A stretch of 64,000 bases of DNA from positions 6,020 through 70,019 of the forward strand of contig CAWBAJ010000014.1 of assembly GCA_963786765.1 (NCBI GenBank), given 5' to 3'. The stretch is from DATKNA01 sp963786765 (GTDB taxonomy: Bacteria; Actinomycetota; Actinomycetes; Actinomycetales; Kineosporiaceae). Below the pieces are notes generated by a model. That model searched no databases. It saw only the letters and a program-made list of their open reading frames with translations, and was not told the DNA's origin. The translations under genes were made by a program, and so were the position numbers. How positions within the stretch are numbered: the first letter of the stretch is position 1; every line of letters starts with the position of its first letter. This document shows positions 17,526 to 26,263 of this stretch, one piece after another.

Positions 17526-17600
17526 GGCCACCATCCTGCCCGTCGGCCTGCGGAGCGTCGCACTGACCTCTCCCGACCCGCCCCGGTGAAGGGGCCTGCC

Positions 17601-17606
17601 TAGAGT
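17601..17606 (+). promoter_or_regulatory. Leaderless -10 box of the cysteine-desulfurase-like gene
   Basis: TAGAGT lies six bases before the GTG start at 17613, in the bpa divergent gap. Confidence 0.5.
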
Positions 17607-17612
17607 GACCGG

Positions 17613-18881
17613 GTGACCGACACCTCGACTCCCTCCGTCGCGCTGCCGGACTCTGCGGGTTCCCCAGCGGCTTACGACGTTGCCGCGGTCCGCAGCCGCT
17701 ACCCCGCCCTCGCCGACGGCTGGGCATATCTGGACGGGGCCGCGGGAACGCAGGTACCGCGGACCGTGATCGAGGCCGAGTCGGCCGCGTACGCCGCCGG
17801 CATCGGCAATCGCGGAGGTGCTTTCGCAGCTTCGAAGCGCTCGGACGCGCTCACGAACGCCGCACGTGAGGCCATCGCCGACCTCGTCGGCGCGCCGTCG
17901 GCCCAGGGCGTCGTGCTGGGCCCTAGCTCCACCGCCCTGGCGTACCGGTTCGCCCAGGCATTGGGGCGGACCTGGCGCGCGGGCGACGAGATCGTGGTCA
18001 CGCGTCTCGACCACGAGGCCAACGTGCGGCCGTGGGTGCAGGAGGCCGAGCGGCTCGGGGTCACCGTCCGGTGGGCCGAGCCTGACCTGACCACCCTTGA
18101 CCTCCCTACGGAATCGGTGACGTCGCTGCTCACGCCACGGACCCGCCTGGTCGCCGTGACCGCTGCCTCGAACGTCGTCGGGACCCGCCCGGACGTCAGG
18201 GCCATCGCGGACACTGCGCATACGGTGGGTTCGCTGGTGTTCGTCGACGGCGTGCACGCCACACCGCACGGCCCGGTCGACGTCGTCGCCGCGGGCGCGG
18301 ACTTCTGGACGACGAGCGCGTACAAGTGGTCCGGTCCGCACCTGGCCGCGCTGGTCGCCGCACCTGACCTGCTCGAGGGACTGCACGCGGACAAGCTCGA
18401 CTCGGTGGCCGACGTCGTGCCGGACCGCTTCGAGCGCGGCACGCCGCCGTTCGCCCAGCACGCGGGCGCGGCCGCCGCGGTCGAGCACCTGGCCTCGCTC
18501 GTGCCGGCGCCGCACGCCTCGTCCGTGCGCCGGCAGCGCCTCCTGGCGTCGATGGCGGCGGTCGAGGCCTATGAGGCGGGGCTGCTGCGTCGGCTGCTGG
18601 ACGGTCTGGCGGACATGCCGCACGTGCGTCGCATCGGGGCGCCTTCGCGGCAGGCGCCCACAGTGTGGTTCCGGGTCGAGGGACTCGCCCCTGCAGAGGT
18701 GGCCGAGCACTGCGCGCGCGCCCGCATCAACGTGTGGTCGGGGCACAACTACGCCTGGGAGCTGGCCGGGCTCCTGGGGATCCGGGAGAGCGGGTCAGCG
18801 GTCCGGGCCGGGACGTCGTGCTACACGAGCGCGTCGGACGTGGACCGCCTCCTCGAGGCGCTCGAGGGCCTTCATCCGTAG
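17613..18881 (+). CDS. Cysteine-desulfurase-like PLP enzyme (aminotransferase class V)
   Basis: 422 residues. The fold is recognisable from YPALADGWAYLDGAAGTQVP at the start, then FVDGVHATPHGPVDV with the PLP-binding Asp, then TTSAYKWSGPH with the Schiff-base Lys. The C-terminus has WSGHNYAWEL and RAGTSCYTSASDVDRLLEAL. It belongs to the cysteine-desulfurase-like subfamily that lacks a clear mobile catalytic Cys loop, so sulfur transfer is not certain. No Fe-S assembly genes are adjacent. The start is the leaderless GTG. Confidence 0.85.
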   Translation: MTDTSTPSVALPDSAGSPAAYDVAAVRSRYPALADGWAYLDGAAGTQVPRTVIEAESAAYAAGIGNRGGAFAASKRSDALTNAAREAIADLVGAPSAQGVVLGPSSTALAYRFAQALGRTWRAGDEIVVTRLDHEANVRPWVQEAERLGVTVRWAEPDLTTLDLPTESVTSLLTPRTRLVAVTAASNVVGTRPDVRAIADTAHTVGSLVFVDGVHATPHGPVDVVAAGADFWTTSAYKWSGPHLAALVAAPDLLEGLHADKLDSVADVVPDRFERGTPPFAQHAGAAAAVEHLASLVPAPHASSVRRQRLLASMAAVEAYEAGLLRRLLDGLADMPHVRRIGAPSRQAPTVWFRVEGLAPAEVAEHCARARINVWSGHNYAWELAGLLGIRESGSAVRAGTSCYTSASDVDRLLEALEGLHP

Positions 18882-19301
18882 TCAGGTCCATCCGAGCTCC
18901 TGAGGTAGCTGGTCCGCCAGGGTCCCCGGCTCGGCGTCGCCGATGCGGGACGCCGCTGAGACGTCCTCGTCGCGCAACGCTGCCCGGACACGCAGTGCGT
19001 GCGCCTGTCGGGCGCGCCCGGAGGGACCGGCCTTCGGGCGACGGCGCTCGGGGATCTCGGGGAAGCGCAGCCCCGAGTTGTACCGCGCTTCGAGCTCCTC
19101 GACCACCGGCAGCAGCGCGAACGCGACGAGCTCGCTGATCGAGTCGTGCCCGCCCGGCTGCGTCTGCGTGTGCCACCACGCGTTGCGCATGCGGAAGTGG
19201 AGGTCATCGGACAGGTAATAGGTGCGCGACCGGTACCCAGAGCTCCGGGTGGAGCGGCCCTGCCCCCAGCTCTGGTCACCCGGCACGACACCGAGGCTCA
19301 T
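18882..19301 (-). CDS. ParB-like ribbon-helix-helix DNA-binding protein
   Basis: 139 residues. The segment RSRTYYLSDDLHFRMRNAWWHTQTQ, GGHDSISELVAFALLPVVEELEARYNSG, LRFPEIPE matches the RHH-type C-terminal domain of actinobacterial plasmid centromere-binding ParB proteins: a beta strand with polar outward residues, two helices, then a conserved tail. The ATG overlaps the upstream gene by four bases (ATGA), so the two form an operon. No ParA ATPase is next to it, unusual for a partition gene. Three 12-bp direct repeats about 520 bases away are possible binding sites. A role as an autoregulator or a relic of an integrated plasmid is inference. Confidence 0.65.
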   Translation of the reverse strand: MSLGVVPGDQSWGQGRSTRSSGYRSRTYYLSDDLHFRMRNAWWHTQTQPGGHDSISELVAFALLPVVEELEARYNSGLRFPEIPERRRPKAGPSGRARQAHALRVRAALRDEDVSAASRIGDAEPGTLADQLPQELGWT

Positions 19302-19648
19302 GACTGCCTCCCCGGCCGATTCGGGCGACTCGGGCGCGTGATATGGCAGCACCGTGCGCGTTGGCGCAGTGGTGCCGGCGGGTAGGGAGCGGCGGAGGAG
19401 TACGGAGCGTCCGAGGAGGACCGGGCGTCGGAAGGGTGCGGGGCGGCGGCGTTCGAGGCTCGGAGCCGGTCGAGCGCCGCCGCCGCTCGTGGAGAGGAGC
19501 AGTCGAGCCACGACCTGAGCTCCTCCAACGTCCATGGGCTCAGCGGCAGGTCGCTGAAACCTCCCAGGACGGGCTCGACCTCTCGGCGTGCGGCGAGCAC
19601 TTGGGCCGCGTTCGCAAGCACCTGGGCGTCCGCGCAGATCGTCGTCAT
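19298..19648 (-). CDS. Hypothetical protein, partner of the ParB-like gene
   Basis: 116 residues. GGAGACGCC directly before the ATG is the ribosome-binding site. The first 70 residues (MTTICADAQVLANAAQVLAARREVEPVLGGFSDLPLSPWTLEELRSWLDCSSPRAAAALDRL) look like an ordered helical domain. The rest is a Ser/Pro/Ala-rich tail that may be disordered. The stop overlaps the start of the RHH gene. No family is recognised. Confidence 0.55.
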   Translation of the reverse strand: MTTICADAQVLANAAQVLAARREVEPVLGGFSDLPLSPWTLEELRSWLDCSSPRAAAALDRLRASNAAAPHPSDARSSSDAPYSSAAPYPPAPLRQRARCCHITRPSRPNRPGRQS

Positions 19649-19781
19649 GGCGTCTCCTCTCGCAGGGTTCGTGTGTGATTGGTGAGGAGAAGGTCCGTCT
19701 GTGACCGCTCGACGGCGCGGCCAGCTGCTATACAAGGCCAAGAGCCGCTGACCTGGGCTTTCTTCGGTCGCTCGCCTATGG

Positions 19782-19799
19782 CTGTGAGGCAGCTCACAG
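19782..19799. promoter_or_regulatory. Inverted repeat in the divergent control region
   Basis: CTGTGAG and CTCACAG are exact inverse copies separated by GCAG. The site lies between the ParB-like operon and the sigma-like gene, 22 bases before the iterons, and is a candidate operator. Confidence 0.45.
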
Positions 19800-19820
19800 A
19801 ACAAAAACGTCGCGCACGAG

Positions 19821-19852
19821 CTGGGCAAGCTCCTGGGCAAAGGTTTGGGCAA
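19821..19852. repeat. Three direct repeats of YTGGGCAA with 12-bp period (iterons)
   Basis: CTGGGCAA at 19821, CTGGGCAA at 19833 and TTGGGCAA at 19845 are spaced exactly 12 bases apart. The array is 24 bases before the sigma-like start. RHH partition proteins typically bind such short direct repeats. Confidence 0.65.
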
Positions 19853-19876
19853 GGTGCCTTGAGCACGGTGCCCGTC

Positions 19877-20829
19877 ATGTACACCACGACGCCTGCTGCC
19901 AATGGCGGGTCCGCCCTCGATTCACCTTGCGTTGCCCCGCGGGCTGCCCGCAGCGGCGCCAAAGCCGGCCGCATGCCCAGGGCGCGCTCGCTCGCTCCTG
20001 GGCGGGCGCAGCAGCACACCCGAGGACTCGTCGGGGCGCTGAATGCCGAGTGGCGGCGGATCGCCGCCGACCCTTACGCCCGAGCCACGGTGGCTGCCTG
20101 GGCGAACACCGGCCGGCCTTCGCGGGTTGCGCAGATCCCAGCGCAGTCGTCGACGCGGTGACGCGTGGCGGCAAGGATGAGGTGCTGTTGGCGCTGCTGC
20201 GTCTGGCCCGCGACGGGGAGGCTCTGGCCGCGCGCATCGCCCTGCAGGTGATGCTTGGCTCTGCGGTCCGGCTCGCCCGAAGAACCCTTGCGCATGCGCA
20301 GGGCGACCTGGAGGAGTCCCTCTCCCGCGCCGTCACGGCCCTGTGGCAGGTCGTCCGCGAATACCCGGTCGAGCGGCGAACGTGCCGTCCGGCCGACGGC
20401 ATCAGCCTCGACGTTCTCGCGGCTCTCACCGCAGCGGGGCGGTCGCGCCAGGCCGAGGTGCCGGGAGGGCTACCTGCGGAGTTCGCCGACATACCCCAGG
20501 ACGAGCCCGAGGACGTCGGCCGGCGAAGCATGTTCTGGGCCGCGGCTCATCCCAGCGCCGCCGGGGCGTGCTCGGACGAACAGCTCGTCCTCCTGCTTGC
20601 CTGGGGTGTCCGCCGTGCCGTCGTGTCGGTCGAGGACGCTCGCCTGCTGCTCCGCCTGCATTCGCCCCGCGAACCCAGCACCACGGTGTCGTGCCGGGCG
20701 GTGGCCGACGAACTCGGCCTCCGTCACGACGCCTTGCGGCAGCGGGCCTCCCGGGCGACCCGGCGCCTGGCCAGCGCCGTCGCGGACCAGGCTCTTGAGG
20801 TCCTCGGTGCGATAGATCTAGCGGCCTGA
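19877..20829 (+). CDS. Sigma-factor-like DNA-binding protein (one frameshift)
   Basis: About 317 residues when repaired. LVGALNAEWRRIAADPYARATVAAWANT, then after a frame change near 20112 DAVTRGGKDEVLLALLRLARDGEALAARIALQVMLGSAVRLARRTL, resembles the core-binding part of sigma-like proteins of actinomycetes. The C-terminus (CRAVADELGLRHDALRQRASRATRRLASAV) is a helix-turn-helix similar to sigma region 4. The ATG start is one of several; the reading frame is open further upstream. It is divergent from the ParB-like operon and may share the iteron region. The exact role is unknown. Confidence 0.6.
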
Positions 20830-20988
20830 CAAGGCGCGGAGGTTACCGCCCGTGGACGACAGCTCCCGCGATTGCGCATTTTGTGCACAATGGGCCTCCG
20901 AACGGGCCCACCCGCCGCCCGATCGCACCCAGCGGTCACGGCGAGCAACGGCCATCGCGTCACGAACGGATCATCGGGGGGGACCACC
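20830..20988. promoter_or_regulatory. Upstream region of the Tad pilus operon with a TTGTGCACAA palindrome
   Basis: The 159-base gap holds the 10-bp palindrome TTGTGCACAA at 20881-20890, in an AT-richer stretch than its surroundings. This is the likely control region of the pilus operon. The Tad genes behind it are otherwise tightly overlapping with no internal gap. Confidence 0.45.
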
Positions 20989-21681
20989 GTGAAGCGCACC
21001 ATCGCCGAGCAGTCCGTCGCGCCGCCGCCCGGCAGGGACTCCACCATCCCTCCCCCCGTCGCTCGACCGGCGCTCGAACCCGTTCGCACCCGCCGGCGTC
21101 CCCTGCTCGTGGGCCTCGGCATCGCCTTGACCGCGCTCGGTGGCCTCGGCGCGGTCTGGCTGGCCTCGACCGGGACCGGCACGGTGACCGTCGTCGGCGT
21201 CGCGAAGGAGGTACGCGCGGGCGACGTGATCCAGAAGGACGACCTGGTCGGCGTCCAGGTGGCTCCGGACTCCCCGCTGCACACCCTGTCCGTCGATCAA
21301 TACGCGGACGTCGTGGGCAAGAGGTCGCTCGTCCGGCTGCTGCCGGGTTCTTTGCTCAACCCCGACGCGGTCGCGGACAAGCTCGTGCCCGGCGCCGGGC
21401 AGGCGCTGGTCGGCCTCAGCCTCGGGCCGGCCCAGCGCCCCGCCCTCCAGTTCGACGCCGGCGACGTCGTCCAGATCCTCTACTCGCCTGGCAACCAGGA
21501 GGCCGCAGCGTCATCGCCGCCGCCGCCCGTCCTGGGGACTGTAGTGAGCACGCAGGACGATCCCGACGCGAACCGGCTCATCGTCAACGTCACCGTCGAC
21601 GCCTCGTCCGCTCCCAGGGTGGCGACCTGGGGGAGCGCGGGCCGGGCCACGATCGTCCTCTTGCCGGCGGGCGAAGCCTGA
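20989..21681 (+). CDS. SAF-domain protein, CpaB/RcpC-like pilus assembly factor
   Basis: 230 residues. The GTG chosen (VKRTIAEQS) follows a run of GGGGGG; the frame is open upstream but without good starts. One transmembrane helix (PLLVGLGIALTALGGLGAVWLAST) is followed by the SAF fold VTVVGVAKEVRAGDVIQKDDLVGVQVAP and VVGKRSLVRLLPGSLLNPDAV. In Tad systems CpaB/RcpC is an outer-face assembly factor; in Gram-positive loci the homologue is thought to act at the wall side. The stop overlaps the next ATG. Confidence 0.75.
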   Translation: MKRTIAEQSVAPPPGRDSTIPPPVARPALEPVRTRRRPLLVGLGIALTALGGLGAVWLASTGTGTVTVVGVAKEVRAGDVIQKDDLVGVQVAPDSPLHTLSVDQYADVVGKRSLVRLLPGSLLNPDAVADKLVPGAGQALVGLSLGPAQRPALQFDAGDVVQILYSPGNQEAAASSPPPPVLGTVVSTQDDPDANRLIVNVTVDASSAPRVATWGSAGRATIVLLPAGEA

Positions 21682-22487
21682 TGGCGGTCCTGGCATTCGC
21701 CAGTGCGAAGGGCGCTCCGGGCGTCACGACGTCCGTACTCGCTCTGACTTTCGCCTGGCACCGTCCGGCACTGGTCGTCGAGGCCGACATGAGCGGGTCC
21801 AGCAGTGTCCTGTCCGGGCTCCTCAGGGGCGGAACCGACCACTCCCATGGGCTTGTCGGACTGTCCGTCGCTGCCCGCCAGCACGGTTTCACCGACCAGG
21901 GCCTGTGGGATCAGTGCGTGCGGCTCGGTGAGGAGCGCTACCTCCTCCCCGGCATCGCCGACCCCGCGCAGGCGGCGGCGCTCACGACGACCTGGGGCCC
22001 ACTCGCGGGGGTACTCGCGGACCTCGAGGCCGCCGGCCTCGACGTGCTGGTGGACGCCGGCCGGCTCGGCACCGCCTACGCGCCCTTGCCGCTGTTGCGC
22101 GCCGCAGACGCCATGGTGCTCGTCACCGGCACCCGGCTCCCCGACGTCTACGCGCTGAGCCGACGCACCGCCTCGCTGCGCAGCGACCTCGCCGCGAGCC
22201 ACGACCACGAAAGCTTGTGTGTTCTCACCGTCGGCGAGGGGCGGCCCTACAGCAATCGGGAGATCGAGGCCTCCCTGGGAATCCGGGTCGTGTCCAGCAT
22301 CGCCTGGGACCCGGTCAACGCCGAGGTGTACTCGGTCGGCGCAGCCCCGGGGCGGCGGTTCGACTCGTCATCCCTGGCCCGCACGGCCGCCACCACCGCG
22401 AGCACGCTCAGCGCACTCGTGCGGGACCGCCGGACCCGGCTCGCACCGGCGCCATCAGCCGGCGAACGGGAGGGGCACCATGGCTGA
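21681..22487 (+). CDS. CpaE/TadZ-like P-loop protein with degenerate Walker A
   Basis: 268 residues. The fold begins MAVLAFASAKGAPGVTTSVLALTFAW, where the deviant Walker A of MinD/ParA proteins is expected. The signature Lys is kept early (AKGAPG), but the catalytic GKT Lys is replaced by Val (GVTT). ALVVEADMSGSSS and LDVLVDAGRLG fill the later Walker-type positions. TadZ/CpaE proteins place the pilus machine at the pole. Loss of the second Lys suggests weak or no ATP hydrolysis. It lies in overlapping operon order with cpaB and tadA. Confidence 0.7.
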   Translation: MAVLAFASAKGAPGVTTSVLALTFAWHRPALVVEADMSGSSSVLSGLLRGGTDHSHGLVGLSVAARQHGFTDQGLWDQCVRLGEERYLLPGIADPAQAAALTTTWGPLAGVLADLEAAGLDVLVDAGRLGTAYAPLPLLRAADAMVLVTGTRLPDVYALSRRTASLRSDLAASHDHESLCVLTVGEGRPYSNREIEASLGIRVVSSIAWDPVNAEVYSVGAAPGRRFDSSSLARTAATTASTLSALVRDRRTRLAPAPSAGEREGHHG

Positions 22488-24204
22488 GCAGCAGCCGGGA
22501 CGCGGGCCGGACCGGTCGGCTCCCGCCCCTGAAACCGTCACGCCTCGGCTCGCCGATCTCCCGCTCTTCCACCAGCCGGCGGAGTTCCGCGGCCAAGCTC
22601 TCGCCGAGGCGGCAGCTGCGCCGCCCGCGCTAGATCTCCGGGCCGTACCTGCTTCCACGGTGTCACGAGGCCTGCCCGTCCACGAATGGGCAAGCTCGGA
22701 TCCCACCACCGTTCCCGCCCTCGGCGTCGGGGGCCGGACGGAGTCTGCACTGCCCGCCCCGGCGCAACCCGCAGTCCGTGGCCGCCGCGTGGCCCGAGCT
22801 CCGGGATCGCCGACGAGCGAGGGTGCGGCATTCGGGGTCCAGAGCTATGACGCCCGGGCGATCGACTGGGGACTGGTGCGCACGTTCCGCCAGCGTGCTT
22901 CCCAGAAGCTCGCGGAGCAGCTGCGCTCGCGCCCGGGCGTCGACGAGGAGGACCGGCGCGAGCTCGGCCGGTCTCTCATCCGGAGCCTGCTCGAGGACCA
23001 TGCCCGTGCTGACGCACTGGGCGGGACCCGCCTGATGGACCTCGACGACGAGCAGGCGCTCGCCACCGCCATCTTCGACAGCCTGTTCGGCCTCGGCCGG
23101 CTGCAGCCGTTGGTGGACCTGCCGGACATCGAGAACATAGAAATCACCGGCTACGACAGCGTGCTGCTGCTGCACGCCGATGGTCGTCGTGAGATCGGGC
23201 CGCCGGTCGCCGACTCGGACGAGGAGCTCATCGAGTTCCTGGCGTTCCTCGCGGCCCAGCGCGGGGGCGGCGAACGGACCTTCTCGAGCGCGAACCCGGT
23301 GCTCCACCTCAACCTCGGTGGTCGGGCCCGGCTCGCCGCGATCATGGAAGTGTCGCAGCGGCCAGTGGTCCGCATCCGCAAACACCTCCTGCCGAACGTC
23401 ACCCTCTCGACGATGACGGCGCTCGGCACGATCGACTCGGTGCTCGAGGAGTTCCTGTCAGCGGCTGTACGCGCGCGCACGTCCATCGTGGTCTCCGGCG
23501 CCCAGGGTTCCGGCAAGACCACGTTCATGCGTGCGCTCGCTGATGCGCTCGACCCCTGGGAGTCGGTCGGCACCCTGGAAACGGAGTACGAGGTTTTCCT
23601 GCACGAGCAGAACCGGCCCCGGGAGCCGATCGCGCTCGAGGCCCGCCCGGGCTCGGGTGAATTGGGTCCGAACGGCCGCCGGGCCGGCGCCATCACCCTC
23701 GATGACCTCTTCGAGCACATGCTGCGCTTCAACCTCGACCGGATCATCGTCGGCGAGGTCCGGGGCGGCGAGGTCATGGCCATGTTCAAGGCCATGCAGT
23801 CGGGAGCCGGCTCCCTGTCGACCACCCACGCGAAGGACGCGCGGGACACGATCGAGAGGCTCATCACCTGCGTGCTGAGCGTGCACACGAACGAGGCCTA
23901 TGCGGCCCGGCTCGTAGCGCAGCACGTCGACCTCATCGTGCACCTCACCGCGGACCCCGATCCCACGACGGGACGCCTTCGTCGCGTCGTGTCCGAGGTC
24001 ATCGAGGTCGACACGGGGGAGGGCGGCCGCCCGGCCGTCACGGACCTGTTCCGGCCGGGTCCTGACGGGCGCGCTGTCGCGGTCGGGCGGCCCAGCTTCC
24101 TCGACGAGCTCACCCGAGCGGGGTTCGAGCCCTCCCTGCTGGACCCCGGCCTCGAGCACTGGGCCGCCGTCCGCGGGATCGCACCGCTCGAGGCACGCCG
24201 GTGA
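22480..24204 (+). CDS. tadA: TadA/CpaF secretion ATPase of the Flp pilus
   Basis: 574 residues. GGGAGGGGCACC precedes the ATG. A disordered Pro-rich N-terminus (about 120 residues) leads to the CpaF core. Walker A is SGAQGSGKTTFMRAL, the Asp box is TLETEYEVFLHE, Walker B is LDRIIVGEVRGGEVMAMF and the His box is SGAGSLSTTHAKDARDTIERL. This is the hexameric motor that drives Flp pilus extension at the inner membrane. The last codons overlap the tadB start. Confidence 0.92.
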   Translation: MAEQQPGRGPDRSAPAPETVTPRLADLPLFHQPAEFRGQALAEAAAAPPALDLRAVPASTVSRGLPVHEWASSDPTTVPALGVGGRTESALPAPAQPAVRGRRVARAPGSPTSEGAAFGVQSYDARAIDWGLVRTFRQRASQKLAEQLRSRPGVDEEDRRELGRSLIRSLLEDHARADALGGTRLMDLDDEQALATAIFDSLFGLGRLQPLVDLPDIENIEITGYDSVLLLHADGRREIGPPVADSDEELIEFLAFLAAQRGGGERTFSSANPVLHLNLGGRARLAAIMEVSQRPVVRIRKHLLPNVTLSTMTALGTIDSVLEEFLSAAVRARTSIVVSGAQGSGKTTFMRALADALDPWESVGTLETEYEVFLHEQNRPREPIALEARPGSGELGPNGRRAGAITLDDLFEHMLRFNLDRIIVGEVRGGEVMAMFKAMQSGAGSLSTTHAKDARDTIERLITCVLSVHTNEAYAARLVAQHVDLIVHLTADPDPTTGRLRRVVSEVIEVDTGEGGRPAVTDLFRPGPDGRAVAVGRPSFLDELTRAGFEPSLLDPGLEHWAAVRGIAPLEARR

Positions 24205-25103
24205 CGCCCGCTCTGGCCGGCATCTGCGGGAGCAGCCTCGTCGGCGGGCTGCTCCTCGCGATCGCCGGCCTCCGCAAGGTGCCGGACGAGGGCCGGCCAG
24301 GCAAGGGCGGCAGTAAGCGTCCCCGGCTTCTGGCGGCGCTGCTCGGCGACGATCTACCCGCGCCGTACCGACGCGTGCGGCGCCTCTTGCTGGCCGTCGC
24401 CTTTGGAGTGGGCGTCCTGATCTGGCTCACCTTCGGGTTGGCCCTGGCCGTGCTGCTGTGCCCGCTCCTCGTCGTCGGCGTCCCGGCCCTGCTGCGCAGT
24501 TCGACCGCCGCGACCGATGTCACCAGGCTGACCGCGATCGAGCAGTGGACGCGAGGGATGTCGGGAGTGCTGACGGTCGGCTCCGGTATCGAGCACGCCA
24601 TCGCGGCCAGCTTGGGGTCGACGCCGCCCGCGATCGCGCCGATGGTGAGCGCTCTCACCGCCCGGATCAACGCCCGGTGGCCCACGGACGCCGCCCTACG
24701 CGCCTTCGCCGACGACCTCGACGATGCCACGGGGGATCTCGTGGCCGCCACCTTGATCCTGGGAGCCCACCGGCGCGGCCCCGGCCTGGCGGCCGTCCTC
24801 GACGACCTCGCCGCGACCGTGGCGGAAGAGGTGCGGATCCGGCGCGGTATCGAGGCCGACCGGGCCAAGCCCCGCACCACCGCTCGCTGGGTCACCATCC
24901 TGACCCTGGCGATCCTCGGGCTCCTTGCCCTGAACACGACGTACATCAGGCCTTACGGGACAGCCATCGGTCAGGTCGCGCTCACTGTCTTCCTCGGCAT
25001 GTACGGCGGGTGCCTCTTCTGGCTGCGCGCCATGACTCGAGGGACGCCGACACCGCGGTTCCTGCCCGCTCCTCGTTCCGCCACGCCTGGGGGCGGACGA
25101 TGA
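24201..25103 (+). CDS. tadB: TadB-like type II secretion F-domain membrane protein
   Basis: 300 residues starting at a GTG that overlaps the tadA stop. Two N-terminal transmembrane helices (about residues 5-24 and 54-90), a cytoplasmic T2SSF domain with SGVLTVGSGIEHAIAASLG and LAAVLDDLAATVAEEVRIRRGIEADRAKPRTTARWV, and two C-terminal helices form the platform protein plan. It pairs with TadC to anchor the TadA motor. Confidence 0.88.
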   Translation: MTPALAGICGSSLVGGLLLAIAGLRKVPDEGRPGKGGSKRPRLLAALLGDDLPAPYRRVRRLLLAVAFGVGVLIWLTFGLALAVLLCPLLVVGVPALLRSSTAATDVTRLTAIEQWTRGMSGVLTVGSGIEHAIAASLGSTPPAIAPMVSALTARINARWPTDAALRAFADDLDDATGDLVAATLILGAHRRGPGLAAVLDDLAATVAEEVRIRRGIEADRAKPRTTARWVTILTLAILGLLALNTTYIRPYGTAIGQVALTVFLGMYGGCLFWLRAMTRGTPTPRFLPAPRSATPGGGR

Positions 25104-25993
25104 GCCCGCTCCTCGTCGCGGTGCTGCTGCTCGGTGCGCTCGCCGGCGCTGGTCTGACCCTGGTCGTCGCACAGCTGGTGCCGGCGCCTCCGGACCTCGG
25201 AGCGGCGCTGGCCAGGCTGTCCCGGCAGCGGCCCATCCCTACCGAGCTGGTCGCGCGAGGTCCGCAGGACCGCCTCGGCCGGGCGCTGCTCGCCCACGCC
25301 GGTACGTTGCCGGGCTTTCGCCCGCCCGTGCGGGAACTCGCCATCCTGCGAATCCAGCCGCACGAGTGGCTGGGTGAGAAGGTGCTGCTCGCGGTCGTCG
25401 GGCTCGCGTTCCCGCCGTTCCTGACGGCGGTGCTGGACATCCTCGGCGTTCCACTGCCCTGGGTGGTCCCGGCGGTGGTGTCCCTGGCGCTCTCGGCGTT
25501 GTTCTTCGCGTTGCCATCCCTCACCCTGCGCGAACGCGCGGGAAGCGCCCGCGGGGACTTCGCCCGGGCGGTAGGCGCCTACATCGAACTCGTCGCCCTC
25601 GAGCGGCTCGCCGGTGCGGGCACCTCCCAGGCTCTGGAGAACGCCGCACAGGTAGGCCACTCGTGGGCCTTCGAGCGGATCCGGGAGGAGCTCCTGCGCT
25701 CGCGCCTGTCCGGCACCACGCCGTGGGAGAGCCTTTCCGGCCTCGCCGACGAACTCGGCGTGCCCGAACTGGGCGACCTCTCCGACATCATGCGGCTCGC
25801 CGGCGAGGAGGGCGCGCAGGTCTACGAGGCGCTGCGCGCCCGAGGCCGCAGCCTGCGGACCGCCATGCTCACCCGCGAGCAGGCCAAGGCGAACGCGGCG
25901 AGCGAGCGAATGGTGCTGCCCGTCGCGATGCTCGCGCTCTGCTTCGCCCTCCTCGTCGCCACGCCGGCCATGTACCGGCTACTGACCTCATGA
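25100..25993 (+). CDS. tadC: TadC-like type II secretion F-domain membrane protein
   Basis: 297 residues, with its ATG overlapping the tadB stop. After an N-terminal helix and a soluble stretch come two hydrophobic segments, then the F domain (FARAVGAYIELVALERLAGAGTSQALENAAQVG ... LRTAMLTREQAKANAASERMVLPVAMLALCFALLVATPAMYRLL). This is the second platform subunit of the Tad machine. Its stop overlaps the pilin start. Confidence 0.88.
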   Translation: MSPLLVAVLLLGALAGAGLTLVVAQLVPAPPDLGAALARLSRQRPIPTELVARGPQDRLGRALLAHAGTLPGFRPPVRELAILRIQPHEWLGEKVLLAVVGLAFPPFLTAVLDILGVPLPWVVPAVVSLALSALFFALPSLTLRERAGSARGDFARAVGAYIELVALERLAGAGTSQALENAAQVGHSWAFERIREELLRSRLSGTTPWESLSGLADELGVPELGDLSDIMRLAGEEGAQVYEALRARGRSLRTAMLTREQAKANAASERMVLPVAMLALCFALLVATPAMYRLLTS

Positions 25994-26256
25994 CCAGTTC
26001 CGCCCTCTACCGCACCGCCCGTGCACAGCTACGGAAGGACCAGCCGATGCTCCTCAAGACCTACATCGCCGTCACGCTCTTCCTCACCGGCGCACCTCAG
26101 GCCCTCGCGCGCCGGGCCGAGGCGAAGCGCGCGGAGGACGGCGGCCTCGCCACGCTGGAGTGGGTGGCCCTCGCGATCGTCGCGGTCACGATCGCTGCGG
26201 GCGCCTACGCCGGCATCAACGCGGTGGTCAACCGCAAGATCGGTGAGATCAAGTAG
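25990..26256 (+). CDS. Flp-type major pilin prepilin
   Basis: 88 residues. The mature-like hydrophobic stretch LATLEWVALAIVAVTIAAGAYAGINAVVNRKIGEIK follows a Gly-Gly-Leu (EDGGLATLEW) that fits a prepilin peptidase site with Glu at +5. The product is short, as for Flp pilins. The first ATG overlaps the tadC stop; a second in-frame ATG (MLLKTYIAVTLF) with AAGGACC upstream is also plausible. No prepilin peptidase gene is seen in the window. Confidence 0.8.
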   Translation: MTSSALYRTARAQLRKDQPMLLKTYIAVTLFLTGAPQALARRAEAKRAEDGGLATLEWVALAIVAVTIAAGAYAGINAVVNRKIGEIK

Positions 26257-26263
26257 CGCTTCC

